From NCBI RefSeq assembly GCF_034424215.1, contig NZ_CP139960.1:372001-436000 (forward strand): DNA of 64,000 nt, in the 5' to 3' direction. The stretch is from Niabella yanshanensis (lineage in GTDB: Bacteria; Bacteroidota; Bacteroidia; Chitinophagales; Chitinophagaceae). How positions within the stretch are numbered: the first letter of the stretch is position 1; every line of letters starts with the position of its first letter. Under the pieces are notes generated by a model. It was not told the origin of the DNA. It was given only the letters and a program-made list of their open reading frames with translations, and searched no databases. Made by a program: the position numbers and the translations under genes. Of the stretch, positions 35,447 to 45,087 are shown one piece after another.

Positions 35447-38400
35447 ATGATACAAACCTACAGGCGGTGCCAATGCACCGGCTACCTTTTTAGTGCCCTA
35501 ACGGTTATAATCCTTATCTTTTCCGGACTGTCGGCAACAGCACAACAGTCGCAGATTTCAGGAAGTGTAACCGATGATAAGGGTGCTGCACTTCCCTCGG
35601 TAACTGTTTCCGTAAAGGGAAAAGGTATTTCTACCAAAACCAATGAAGAGGGACATTTTGCCATAGCTGCCCGCATCAATGATGTGCTGGTATTTTCAGC
35701 TGTTTCCTACCTTACCCGGGAGGTAATCATAACTGCTGCAACCGAATACCAGGTGGTATTGGCCACTAATGCGGTTGCCATGAGTGATGTAGTGGTAGTG
35801 GGTTACGGTAAAAACTCCAAGCGAACGCTTTCCAGCGCTATTACTTCGATTAAACCCGAAGACCTCAACCGGGGCGCTATCGGGGATGTAGGCCAGTTAC
35901 TGCAGGGTAAGGTGCCCGGGTTGAATGTTACAGCCAGCGGTGATCCCAATCGCCCGGCCGCTATGATCCTGCGCGGCCATTCTACCATCAACAGTCCCGG
36001 CGGCCCTTTTTATGTAATAGATGGAATACCAGGAGCTGATATTAATGGCGTTGCGCCTGATGATATTGCCTCCATGGATATTTTAAAAGATGCATCGGCA
36101 ACGGCTATCTATGGAAACCGGGCCTCCAATGGTGTGATCATGGTTACAACCAAAAAAGGAAGAGCAGGCAAATTGCAGGCAGCATATAATGGCTATATAG
36201 GATTTGAGAATGTAAGCAGCAGCCTGGACCTGATGGATGCGGCTGCATTAAGAGCTTATTCTCAAAAAAATAATTATACGCCCAGCACTAATGATGACAA
36301 GGGGGCTAATACTAATTGGATGGAAGCCATTCAGAAAAAATCTGCTTTATCACATAACCACAACATTTCATTTAGCGGTGGAACTGAGAAAAGCATGTAT
36401 AGCGCCAGCCTTAACTATCTTAAAAAAGAAGGGATCATACTGCAAAGCGACCTGGAGCGCGTGATCGGGAGGATCAGCGCAGAACATCATGCACTCAACG
36501 ACAGGCTGACATTAGGTTTAAACATCATGAGCAGTAACAGCAAGGCGTCCAATGTACCCTTGCAAAATATGGTGTTTCAGCAGGCGGTGAAGTATAACCC
36601 CATGTCCCCCGTATATAACGAAGACGGAACATTTTTCGAGAACTTTAATAATACACAGTATTTTAATCCTGTTTCCATTATTAAGAATGCGGTTGACGAT
36701 ACCAAGTACGGATCTTTACAAGGTAACTTTACTTTAGAAGCGAAGCTGCCTTTTAATTTAACATACAATGCCAACCTGTCTTACCAGCGCAGTACCTGGC
36801 TGCATGGCGAATATTATAATAGCTACTATTCTCAAAACTACAGCACCGGTAGTTTTTATACCAATGGCGATCCGGGTGGTGGCCGAAGCCTGCGGAATTT
36901 TTATTCGAATGGCCTGGCTTACCGCAATTACTATCAAAATACTTCCAAAACCTTCGAAACCTTCCTGACCTGGGGTAAGAAATTAGGGCTGCATAATTTA
37001 AAAGCGGTGCTGGGTTATAGCTGGCAGCGAAATACCAATAACGATGGTTTACAAACCAGCCAGACCAATTTCATTAATGATTATACCACTTATTACAATC
37101 TCCGGTTGGGTAACTATCAGACTGTAAAAGGCTTTGCCGTGGATTACGGTGGTTCTATTTATGAAGAAACCAATTTTATTTCAGACTTCTTCCGTTTGAA
37201 TTATGATTTCAATGAAAGGATCTTGTTACAGGCGTCTATAAGAAGAGATGGAAGTTCGGTGTTTGGTAAAAACAAAGAGTGGGGCTATTTTCCTGCAGCC
37301 AGTATCGCCTGGCGTATTTCAGAATCAGCGTTTATAAAAAATGCCGGATTTATCAGCGATCTGAAGCTTAGGTTGAGCTATGGTGCAACCGGTAATGCAT
37401 TCGGGTTGGGCGCTTATAATGCACAGCGTCTTTATGACAAATCCGGTACTTACTACAGCGATGGGGTGTTCGCTGCATCCTTTAGATCAACGCAGGGCTC
37501 TAACCCTGACCTGCAGTGGGAAGTTACAGCTACCAAAAACGCAGGCCTCGACTATGGCTTTTTAAAAAACAGGATAACGGGTGCTATTGATATTTATGAA
37601 AAAACTACAACAGACATGCTGTTCCGTTACAATGTAGCGCAATCGATAGATCCCAGCGGGTGGTTATGGCTTAATGTTGGTAAAATACGCAATCGCGGTA
37701 TTGAATTCAATGTTAATATTGCCGCGGTTAACAAGAAGAACTTTACCTGGACTACCGGCTTGAATCTGGCCAGCAATAAAAATGTAATTCTTGACCTGAA
37801 AGGTCCTGAACAATATGGCGTAAATGCAGATTCTACTTACTACACACAGCTCGATGGCCCCGGCGCTACCGGCAGTCGTTTACAAATACTGACGGTGGGT
37901 GGTCCTTTAGGACAGTTCTATTCGTTTCAATATCTGGGCAAAGATGCTTCAGGAAATTCATTATTCCTGAAAGGTGACGGCACCGAAACCACAAATCCTA
38001 CCCAGGTTTCAGACTATCATTATCTCGGCAGCCCACATCCCAAATTGATGTATGGGTTTAACAATAGTTTCCGTTACAAAAATTTCGATTTGAATTTATT
38101 TTTGAGAGGTGTAATAGGCAACAAAATATTCAATGCTACCCGAGCCGATCTCTCGTATGTATTTACTGCCGGCCAAACCAATATCAGCCCGTACGCAGCT
38201 GATGATGCCAGAACGGATTCCAGAAATAATAATTATTCATCAAGATATGTAGAGAACGGATCTTACCTGCGATTTGATAATGCTACATTAGGTTATCGCT
38301 TTAACTTAAAAAGCGATTACTTCAGCAACCTGAGATTATATGGTACCGTAAATAACCTGTTTGTTATTACAAAATATAAAGGTATTGATCCCGAAATTAA

Positions 38401-38488
38401 TCAGGGTGGCGCATCGTTAGGGGTAGACTATAACAGTTTTTATCCTAAAACACGTACCGTTCTTATCGGTGTATCTGTTGGTTTTTAA
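35447..38488 (+). CDS. SusC-like TonB-dependent outer-membrane transporter
   Basis: A 1013-residue SusC-type protein. A signal peptide (ends SATAQQ) is followed by a carboxypeptidase-like domain (about 35-115; ISGSVTDDKGAALPSVTVSV), the VVVVGYGKNSKR TonB-box-like segment, a plug (about 130-240; GDVGQLLQGKVPGLNV, VIDGIPGADINGV, NRASNGVIMVTTKKG) and a long 22-strand barrel. With the SusD protein 17 bp later it forms an outer-membrane import complex. The ligand may be an inositol- or glucuronate-containing glycan, inferred from the neighbours. Confidence 0.95.
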   Translation: MIQTYRRCQCTGYLFSALTVIILIFSGLSATAQQSQISGSVTDDKGAALPSVTVSVKGKGISTKTNEEGHFAIAARINDVLVFSAVSYLTREVIITAATEYQVVLATNAVAMSDVVVVGYGKNSKRTLSSAITSIKPEDLNRGAIGDVGQLLQGKVPGLNVTASGDPNRPAAMILRGHSTINSPGGPFYVIDGIPGADINGVAPDDIASMDILKDASATAIYGNRASNGVIMVTTKKGRAGKLQAAYNGYIGFENVSSSLDLMDAAALRAYSQKNNYTPSTNDDKGANTNWMEAIQKKSALSHNHNISFSGGTEKSMYSASLNYLKKEGIILQSDLERVIGRISAEHHALNDRLTLGLNIMSSNSKASNVPLQNMVFQQAVKYNPMSPVYNEDGTFFENFNNTQYFNPVSIIKNAVDDTKYGSLQGNFTLEAKLPFNLTYNANLSYQRSTWLHGEYYNSYYSQNYSTGSFYTNGDPGGGRSLRNFYSNGLAYRNYYQNTSKTFETFLTWGKKLGLHNLKAVLGYSWQRNTNNDGLQTSQTNFINDYTTYYNLRLGNYQTVKGFAVDYGGSIYEETNFISDFFRLNYDFNERILLQASIRRDGSSVFGKNKEWGYFPAASIAWRISESAFIKNAGFISDLKLRLSYGATGNAFGLGAYNAQRLYDKSGTYYSDGVFAASFRSTQGSNPDLQWEVTATKNAGLDYGFLKNRITGAIDIYEKTTTDMLFRYNVAQSIDPSGWLWLNVGKIRNRGIEFNVNIAAVNKKNFTWTTGLNLASNKNVILDLKGPEQYGVNADSTYYTQLDGPGATGSRLQILTVGGPLGQFYSFQYLGKDASGNSLFLKGDGTETTNPTQVSDYHYLGSPHPKLMYGFNNSFRYKNFDLNLFLRGVIGNKIFNATRADLSYVFTAGQTNISPYAADDARTDSRNNNYSSRYVENGSYLRFDNATLGYRFNLKSDYFSNLRLYGTVNNLFVITKYKGIDPEINQGGASLGVDYNSFYPKTRTVLIGVSVGF

Positions 38489-38505
38489 CGATTAAAAAGC
38501 ATTTT

Positions 38506-40179
38506 ATGAATAATATTTTACAACGATTATTAATAGTAATAGCGGCAGGTTTAATTATGAGTTCCTGTCATAAAATTGAGGTAACCCCTAATTCATTATA
38601 TACTGAAGATGTGTTTCCGAAAACAGACGCTGAATTTCAGTCGGTATTAGGCACCATTTACACCAGTCTGCGGGGTCATTATTCGCTTGCTTATTGGTTT
38701 GCCCAGGAGCTGAGCTCCGATGAGGCAATATTGCCCGTGTATGGCGGCAACTGGTTCGACGGTCAGGGTTATATACAACTGCACCGGCACGACTGGAACA
38801 AAGACCATGGGTGGATCACCACCGTATGGAATGATGCCAATTCTATAGCCGGACTTTGTAACCAGACCATGTATATATTTAAAAATGCTCCTGAAGGCGA
38901 AAGTAAAAATACGGCGATTGCTGAGCTGAAAACACTGAGGGCATACGCTTACTGGGAGCTGCTTGACATGTTTGGCAATGTGCCCCTGGATACGATTTAC
39001 CCCAGTCCGGGTGTACAGGCTAAAGCTACAAGAGCCGAAGTATATAACTTCGTAGTGTCAGAATTGCAAACAGCCCTGCCATTTTTGAAAACGACTACAG
39101 GAAGTACAACATATGGGAAGGTGACCGCCTGGATGGCCAATGCTTTGCTGGCCAAGATCTACCTGAATGCTGAAGTATACGCTGGTACTGCAAAATACAA
39201 TGAATGCATTGCGGCTTGTGATGCCATTATCAGCTCAGGAAACTTTGCGGTAGAGCCAAGGGTATCCTACTTAAGCCAGTTTTATCCCACCAACGGTCCG
39301 GCTTTCAAGGAATTTATCTTTGCCATACCTTACGATCCATCTACCGATAACGGGTATTTATATCATGCCCGCTATGATCTTAACCGCAACCTGGGTATCA
39401 AGTACCGTTATTCCGGAAGCACACCTGGTAGCTATTCCTTTAGCCAGATCATACTGAACCAAACCACCGGCAACGGATTGATCAATGCCAGGCCAAGCGG
39501 GCCACGCGCTACGCTCTCCAGCTTTTATAATAGCTATTTTAGAAATGATGCGGGTGATATTCGTAAAGATCAATGGTTGGTAGGTAATCAGTTTTGGTCG
39601 GACGGTAGCCCGATGATGGTGAGAACCACCAAGAAAGGATATGATCAGTTTTACACCGGCGCTGATGGTGGCGACGCTTATACTTATCAGTTGTATATAG
39701 ATTCTGTTATCAGAGCAAGGCAAACCTTGGTGTCTATAGACCTGGGTAACGATGAAATAGCCTGGAATATGGGTATACGCAATATCAAGTTTCTTCCCGA
39801 CGTCAATTCGTCCAGCCGCAATCAAAGTAATGATGCACCTATATTTCGCTATTCGGATATTTTGCTGATGAAGGCTGAAGCTATTCTTCGTGGCGGTGCA
39901 GCTACTTCCGGTCACACCCCTTTGTCTCTGGTGAATATGGTGCGCAGCAACAGAACCACTTCAACCCCCTGGACCTCTGTTACTCTGGACGATTTGTATG
40001 CAGAAAGGGCACGTGAATTTACCTGGGAGTGCTGGCGCCGTAATGATATGATCAGGTTTGGCAAGTATGAAAATGCTTATGGTTTTAAGAGTAATGCCGA
40101 TACCTACCGTCGTATTTTCCCCATTCCCACCCAGGCCATGAATACTAATCCGAAATTGGTGCAGAACCCGGGCTACTAA
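38506..40179 (+). CDS. SusD-like outer-membrane lipoprotein
   Basis: A 557-residue surface lipoprotein with lipobox LIMSSCHKIE (Cys21). The helical SusD fold (TPR-like) is seen in AELKTLRAYAYWELLDMFGNVPL, ARAEVYNFVVSELQTALPFL and the C-terminal RYSDILLMKAEAILRGG ... LYAERAREFTWECWRRNDMIRFG. It caps the SusC transporter and captures glycan. It directly follows the SusC gene. Length and motifs are standard. Confidence 0.95.
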   Translation: MNNILQRLLIVIAAGLIMSSCHKIEVTPNSLYTEDVFPKTDAEFQSVLGTIYTSLRGHYSLAYWFAQELSSDEAILPVYGGNWFDGQGYIQLHRHDWNKDHGWITTVWNDANSIAGLCNQTMYIFKNAPEGESKNTAIAELKTLRAYAYWELLDMFGNVPLDTIYPSPGVQAKATRAEVYNFVVSELQTALPFLKTTTGSTTYGKVTAWMANALLAKIYLNAEVYAGTAKYNECIAACDAIISSGNFAVEPRVSYLSQFYPTNGPAFKEFIFAIPYDPSTDNGYLYHARYDLNRNLGIKYRYSGSTPGSYSFSQIILNQTTGNGLINARPSGPRATLSSFYNSYFRNDAGDIRKDQWLVGNQFWSDGSPMMVRTTKKGYDQFYTGADGGDAYTYQLYIDSVIRARQTLVSIDLGNDEIAWNMGIRNIKFLPDVNSSSRNQSNDAPIFRYSDILLMKAEAILRGGAATSGHTPLSLVNMVRSNRTTSTPWTSVTLDDLYAERAREFTWECWRRNDMIRFGKYENAYGFKSNADTYRRIFPIPTQAMNTNPKLVQNPGY

Positions 40180-40345
40180 TCATAAGCAACTACAGGAGGT
40201 TCCGGGTGTGAAGGCGGGGAATCTTCTTATTTAGTATATTTAATTGAGGTATTTGTTTGATGATGAGGTTTTCATAATCATTAAGATATGGTTACGGCCG
40301 CAAGTAACAGCGGAGTTATTATAAGTAAGCAATAAAAAATAGTTA

Positions 40346-41548
40346 TTGAAAAATATCGATAATGATCAATCAATCATTCCGGGCAAAAGGCTTTTGTCTC
40401 TCGATGCCTTAAGGGGATTTGATATGTTCTGGATTGTTAGCGGCGAAGGTATATTCCATGGAATTGCCGAAGCTATACAGCAGAAGAATGGATTGGTGCA
40501 GGATTCGCATACCTGGCAAATTGCCATAACCAGCAATCTCAGTTTATTAGAAAAGATGCTGGTGGGCATTAGCAACCAGTTACACCACTCCGTGTGGAAT
40601 GGCTTTACTTTTTACGATCTTATTTTCCCGTTGTTTATTTTTATTGCCGGCGTTAGCATGCCATTTTCGTACGCCAAACAATTGGCTGCCGGACCAGGAG
40701 CTAAGCGAAAGATTTATAGGGTACTGATAAAACGAACGCTCTTGCTAATATTGCTCGGCATGATCGTGAACGGGTTATTGCAATGGAAGCCTTTTGAAGA
40801 AACCCGTTTCGCCAGTGTGCTGGGACGTATAGCTTTGAGTTGTTTTTTTGCAGCTATTATTTATTTGAATGCATCGTTTCGCTGGCGTATTGCATGGCTT
40901 ATCATTATTCTTCTGGGCTATTGGACGGCAATGACGTTTATACCGGTTCCGGGCTTTGGCGCCGGCATGTTAACTCCCGACGGTAATCTGTCAGCCTATA
41001 TAGACCGGTTGTTCTTACCGGGAAAACTGCATCGGGGTGTTTACGATCCGGAAGGGTTGCTATCGACCATTCCTGCCATAGCTACGGCTTTGCTCGGCAT
41101 CTTTACCGGAGAAATGCTACGCAGTGTCCGGTATACAGCTACAAAGAAGGTATTGATTTTATCTCTTGCGGGCATTTGCATGATTCTTACCGGATTGGCA
41201 TGGAATACCGTGTTTCCTATCAATAAAACCATCTGGTCCGGCTCATTTGTTTTATATGCGGGAGGATGGAGTTTGCTGCTATTGACCCTGTTTTATTTTG
41301 TAATAGATGTACAGGGTATTAAAAAATGGGCCGGGCCTTTTGTTTGGCTGGGTTGTAATTCTATATTGATATATATGGCGGCACACGGCCTGGTTAATTT
41401 CCTGTCAACCTCAGAATTTATACTGGAAGGGATAACCCGGCGGATGGATGTCAGGTGGCATGATGCAATGTTATGGACGGGCGTTGCACTCATTCAGTTT
41501 GCTGCGCTTTATGGCCTGTATAAGAAAAAGATATTTTTAAGATTGTAA
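40346..41548 (+). CDS. DUF5009 / heparan-alpha-glucosaminide acetyltransferase-like membrane protein
   Basis: A 400-residue protein with about 10 membrane helices, starting at TTG 40346; no ATG fits better. The N-terminus RLLSLDALRGFDMFWIVSGE and WNGFTFYDLIFPLFIFIAGVSMPFSY are the family signature, and further helices run to the C-terminus. Relatives in the lysosome transfer acetyl groups to terminal glucosamine across the membrane. In Bacteroidetes they often lie in glycan-use loci. Here the substrate would belong to the SusCD-imported material. Confidence 0.88.
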   Translation: MKNIDNDQSIIPGKRLLSLDALRGFDMFWIVSGEGIFHGIAEAIQQKNGLVQDSHTWQIAITSNLSLLEKMLVGISNQLHHSVWNGFTFYDLIFPLFIFIAGVSMPFSYAKQLAAGPGAKRKIYRVLIKRTLLLILLGMIVNGLLQWKPFEETRFASVLGRIALSCFFAAIIYLNASFRWRIAWLIIILLGYWTAMTFIPVPGFGAGMLTPDGNLSAYIDRLFLPGKLHRGVYDPEGLLSTIPAIATALLGIFTGEMLRSVRYTATKKVLILSLAGICMILTGLAWNTVFPINKTIWSGSFVLYAGGWSLLLLTLFYFVIDVQGIKKWAGPFVWLGCNSILIYMAAHGLVNFLSTSEFILEGITRRMDVRWHDAMLWTGVALIQFAALYGLYKKKIFLRL

Positions 41549-41566
41549 CAACGATAAGCTTCACTC

Positions 41567-43198
41567 ATGCATACACTATTGCCTGCCGACTATGTGGTTT
41601 TCTTTGTGTACTTTATAGCAGTAGCTGCTTACGGCTATTATATCTATCATAAGAAAAAGTCGGGAACGATGAGTTCTAATGACTTTTTCCTGGCCGAGGG
41701 ATCGCTCACCTGGTGGGCTATAGGTGCGTCATTGATCGCATCCAACATTTCGGCCGAACATTTTATAGGAATGAGCGGCTCAGGCTTCGCGTTGGGCCTC
41801 GCTATATCCACTTATGAATGGATGTCTGCCGCTACACTTATCATTGTTGCCGTATTCATTATTCCGTTGTACCTGAAGAATAAGATATTCACGATGCCGC
41901 AATTTTTGGCTAAGCGGTATAGCGACCAGGTTAGTACTATTATGGCGGTGTTTTGGCTGCTGGTATATGTGTTTGTAAACCTTACCTCTATCATCTACCT
42001 GGGCGCATTGGCCATATCTTCCATTTCACCGGTGAGTTTTGAGTGGAGCATCGCGGGATTAAGTGTCTTTTCTGTTATTGTTACTTTAGGGGGCATGAAA
42101 GTGATCGGGTATACCGACGTGATACAGGTACTGGTATTGCTGATAGGCGGTTTGGTAACTACCTACCTGGCACTCTCTTTACTGGCAGACAAATTTGGGT
42201 TGGAAGGCAATGTACTTGAGGCGCTCGGTATATTGCGAAAGGAAGCTCCTGATCATTTTCATATGATATTCGATAAAACCAGTCCGCATTATAAAGAGCT
42301 GCCCGGTATGTCTGTTTTAATTGGGGGCATGCTCATCAACAACCTGGCGTATTGGGGTTGTAATCAGTATATCGTTCAGCGTGCGTTGGGTGCTGATTTG
42401 AAGACAGCCCGCAATGGCATTTTGTTTGCTGCTTTTCTGAAACTTTTGGTACCCCTTATCGCCGTGCTACCGGGTATCACCATGTATGTGATGCATCAGA
42501 ATGGCATGTTCCAGGAGGAAATGAAAGATGCAATTACGGGCGCTGTTAAACCCGATCACGCCTACCCAACGCTGATGAATCTCCTGCCCGCCGGTTTAAA
42601 GGGAGTTGCTTTTGCGGCACTCACCGCGGCTATAGTTGCGTCGCTTGCCGGCAAAGCCAATAGTATATCCACTATATTTTCTTTGGACATTTACAAAAAG
42701 TATTTTGATAAGAATGCCTCTGATAAAAAGGTGGTGCGGGTAGGCCGGTACGCCGTTATTATTTCGATGTTGATGGCTGCTATCGTAACACCTGCGTTAA
42801 AATCGCTTGACCAGGCTTACCAGTTCATCCAGGAATATGTCGGCTTTTTTTCTCCGGGGGTGCTGGCCATATTTTTGTTAGGCATGTTCTGGAAGCGCAC
42901 CACGGCAACCGCCGCCTTATCAGGAGCATTGCTTACTATCCCGGTATCCGCTATCTTAAAATTCCTGCCCGTATGGACTCAGGGCGCGTTCCCTGACTAT
43001 CCTTTCCTGGATCGGATGGCCATTACTTTTTTTATAATAGCGATCTTGATGATCGTGATTAGTTTACGAAGGCCCGCAAGCCAGGATAGTAATGCTATCA
43101 GGGTTGATAAAAGCTGGTTTAAAGTGTCCACAGAATTTGTAATCGGCTCTATATTTATTGGCGGTATTTTGATTGCTTTATACACGGTTTTCTGGTAG
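41567..43198 (+). CDS. Sodium:solute symporter (SSS family)
   Basis: A 543-residue symporter with about 14 helices. SSS landmarks include FFLAEGSLTWWAIGASLIASNISAEHFIGMSGSGFA, the NNLAYWGCNQYIVQRALGA region, and ALTAAIVASLAGKANSISTIFSLDIYKKYF with the sodium-binding Ser/Thr helix. Closest in style to sugar/inositol cotransporters. It is 18 bp after the DUF5009 gene. It probably imports inositol or a released sugar across the inner membrane for the oxygenase. Confidence 0.93.
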   Translation: MHTLLPADYVVFFVYFIAVAAYGYYIYHKKKSGTMSSNDFFLAEGSLTWWAIGASLIASNISAEHFIGMSGSGFALGLAISTYEWMSAATLIIVAVFIIPLYLKNKIFTMPQFLAKRYSDQVSTIMAVFWLLVYVFVNLTSIIYLGALAISSISPVSFEWSIAGLSVFSVIVTLGGMKVIGYTDVIQVLVLLIGGLVTTYLALSLLADKFGLEGNVLEALGILRKEAPDHFHMIFDKTSPHYKELPGMSVLIGGMLINNLAYWGCNQYIVQRALGADLKTARNGILFAAFLKLLVPLIAVLPGITMYVMHQNGMFQEEMKDAITGAVKPDHAYPTLMNLLPAGLKGVAFAALTAAIVASLAGKANSISTIFSLDIYKKYFDKNASDKKVVRVGRYAVIISMLMAAIVTPALKSLDQAYQFIQEYVGFFSPGVLAIFLLGMFWKRTTATAALSGALLTIPVSAILKFLPVWTQGAFPDYPFLDRMAITFFIIAILMIVISLRRPASQDSNAIRVDKSWFKVSTEFVIGSIFIGGILIALYTVFW

Positions 43199-43222
43199 CA
43201 GGTTTTTCTTTAAAATAAAAGC

Positions 43223-44986
43223 ATGAAGAGAAGTGATTTCTTAAAAATAGGAGGAATGGCTGCATTGAGCCCATTCATTGCAAAGGCTTCAGGCGGCAAT
43301 GGCCCGATATCTGTAGACACCGTGCTGATGGGCAGATTGATCCGGGCTAATGACGATCAGGCAGCGCTATTGATGAAATCAATCGAAAAGGATAAGCTTC
43401 GGTTTAGCCGGCTGATCGCCTACAATATCGCAACCTTAGCAGCGGCATATAGTGCAAAAGACTCTGTCTATTACCATCATAAGGCTGTTGTTGAAAAACT
43501 GGATATCCTGGTCAAATTTCTCGCAGCTGCACAGTCGGAAGATGGAACCGTTAATGCAGGTAACCTGGAGTCGCCGCCGGATACCGCTTTCTTAATAGAA
43601 ATACTGGGCCCTGCCGCTTCTATAATGCGAAGGGATCATAGCAGTGACCTGCAAGAGGTGCAGCAGGAGTTAAAACAAATAATGCTAAGGGCAGGCGAAG
43701 GATTAGTGACAGGAGGTGTTCATACCCCCAATCATCGCTGGGTGATTTCAGCAGCATTGGCCCAGATCAACCACTTATACCCGAACCGGAAATACCTGGA
43801 CCGTATTAATGACTGGTTAGGAGAAGGTGTGTTTACAGATGCTGACGGACACTACCCCGAGCGGAGCGGTATTTATTCAGGCGTTGAAAATGCGGCGTTG
43901 ATAACGATAGCCAGGCTAACCGGCAAAGCTTATCTGTACCAAGCCATAAGAAAGAATTTATCAATGTATGCTTATTACATCGAAGCCAACGGAGATCTGG
44001 TTGGTAACGACTCAAGAAGGCAGGATCAATACGAGTTTGCGGCGAAGCCTGCCACAACGCTTTATTTGTCCTACCGCTATATGGCTATTCACGACCAGGA
44101 TAAGCATTTTTCAGCTATTGCCCGAATGCTTGAAACCACCGACTCCTTTAATAAAGATATTTTGAGCCGGGCGCTGTTTAACTTTCTGGAAGATGCAATA
44201 TTGCAGCAGCAATTGCCTGCGGCGACACCCTTACCTGATCGGTACGAGAAATTATTTTCGACCTCGCATTTATTAAGAATAAAAGATAATAATACATCTG
44301 TCACATTATTTGGTGGTGTGGACTGGCCGTTGATTATAGCTTCCGGACGATCCAATTCTCCCGATTTTTTTTCCTATAGAAAAGGGAATGCTATTCTGAA
44401 ATATATGCGATTGTCATCCGGTTTTTTCAGTATGGGGTATTTTTATAGCGATGGGCTTAAAAAAGAGGGAAATAGCTACGTGCTTAGGAAAAAACTTGAA
44501 ATACCCTATTATCAGCCTTTGCCTGGGGAAAACCGAAAAACAGATGGCAATTATGAATTATCTCCCAGTATCGACGGACGTTTCTGGAATAAAATGGATT
44601 TCAGTAAGCGGCCGGCCAGTAATGTGAAAACATTGGAGACGATAGTTCGTTTAACTGAGAATAAAGGTGTCGTGCAACTCGAATTCCAGGTAAAAGGAAT
44701 GCAAGGTGTGCCGCTTACCATAGAAATGTGTTTTAAAGAAGGGGGGGCGCTTACCGGCCTGCAGGCTGCAGATGTCAATGGGAACTTTTTTTTAGAGCAG
44801 GGCATAGGCGAGTACCGTAATGGCAAAGATCTTATTAAGTTTGGACCCGGCACGGTTAGTCATAAAGGAGTAACCCATCTTGAAGGTGAACGTTATAGCA
44901 CTCATTTCGGAACCTTACGAACTCCCGGCGAGCACGTTTATATTACAGGTACAACGCCCTTTAAGCACATCCTTATTTTTAGTTAG
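43223..44986 (+). CDS. Heparinase II/III-like protein, putative polysaccharide lyase
   Basis: A 587-residue exported protein (Tat-like MKRSDFLKIGGMAALSPFIA). An alpha-helical toroid (about 30-340) is followed by a beta-sandwich (about 350-587). The segment HTPNHRWVISAALAQ and YPERSGIYSGVENAAL, with Asn, His, Arg and Tyr, resembles the active-site clefts of heparinase-like and rhamnose-glucuronate lyases. The exact family is not certain. It follows the symporter by 24 bp and ends the locus. Cleaving a glucuronate-containing glycan outside the inner membrane is the likely role. Confidence 0.6.
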   Translation: MKRSDFLKIGGMAALSPFIAKASGGNGPISVDTVLMGRLIRANDDQAALLMKSIEKDKLRFSRLIAYNIATLAAAYSAKDSVYYHHKAVVEKLDILVKFLAAAQSEDGTVNAGNLESPPDTAFLIEILGPAASIMRRDHSSDLQEVQQELKQIMLRAGEGLVTGGVHTPNHRWVISAALAQINHLYPNRKYLDRINDWLGEGVFTDADGHYPERSGIYSGVENAALITIARLTGKAYLYQAIRKNLSMYAYYIEANGDLVGNDSRRQDQYEFAAKPATTLYLSYRYMAIHDQDKHFSAIARMLETTDSFNKDILSRALFNFLEDAILQQQLPAATPLPDRYEKLFSTSHLLRIKDNNTSVTLFGGVDWPLIIASGRSNSPDFFSYRKGNAILKYMRLSSGFFSMGYFYSDGLKKEGNSYVLRKKLEIPYYQPLPGENRKTDGNYELSPSIDGRFWNKMDFSKRPASNVKTLETIVRLTENKGVVQLEFQVKGMQGVPLTIEMCFKEGGALTGLQAADVNGNFFLEQGIGEYRNGKDLIKFGPGTVSHKGVTHLEGERYSTHFGTLRTPGEHVYITGTTPFKHILIFS

Positions 44987-45011
44987 AGAATTTACCAAGC
45001 CGTTTTACAAC

Positions 45012-45049
45012 TAAAAAAGCTACTGTTAATGGTCACTAACAGTAGCTTG
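45012..45049 (-). terminator. Strong terminator shared by convergent genes
   Basis: AAGCTACTGTTA (45017-45028) pairs perfectly with TAACAGTAGCTT (45037-45048) around 8 nt. On the minus strand it is followed by TTTT (six T in total). It ends the alanine dehydrogenase gene. Confidence 0.9.
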
Positions 45050-45087
45050 CGTGTTGATCTTCGCGGGGTACGGATCAGGAAATAAGA

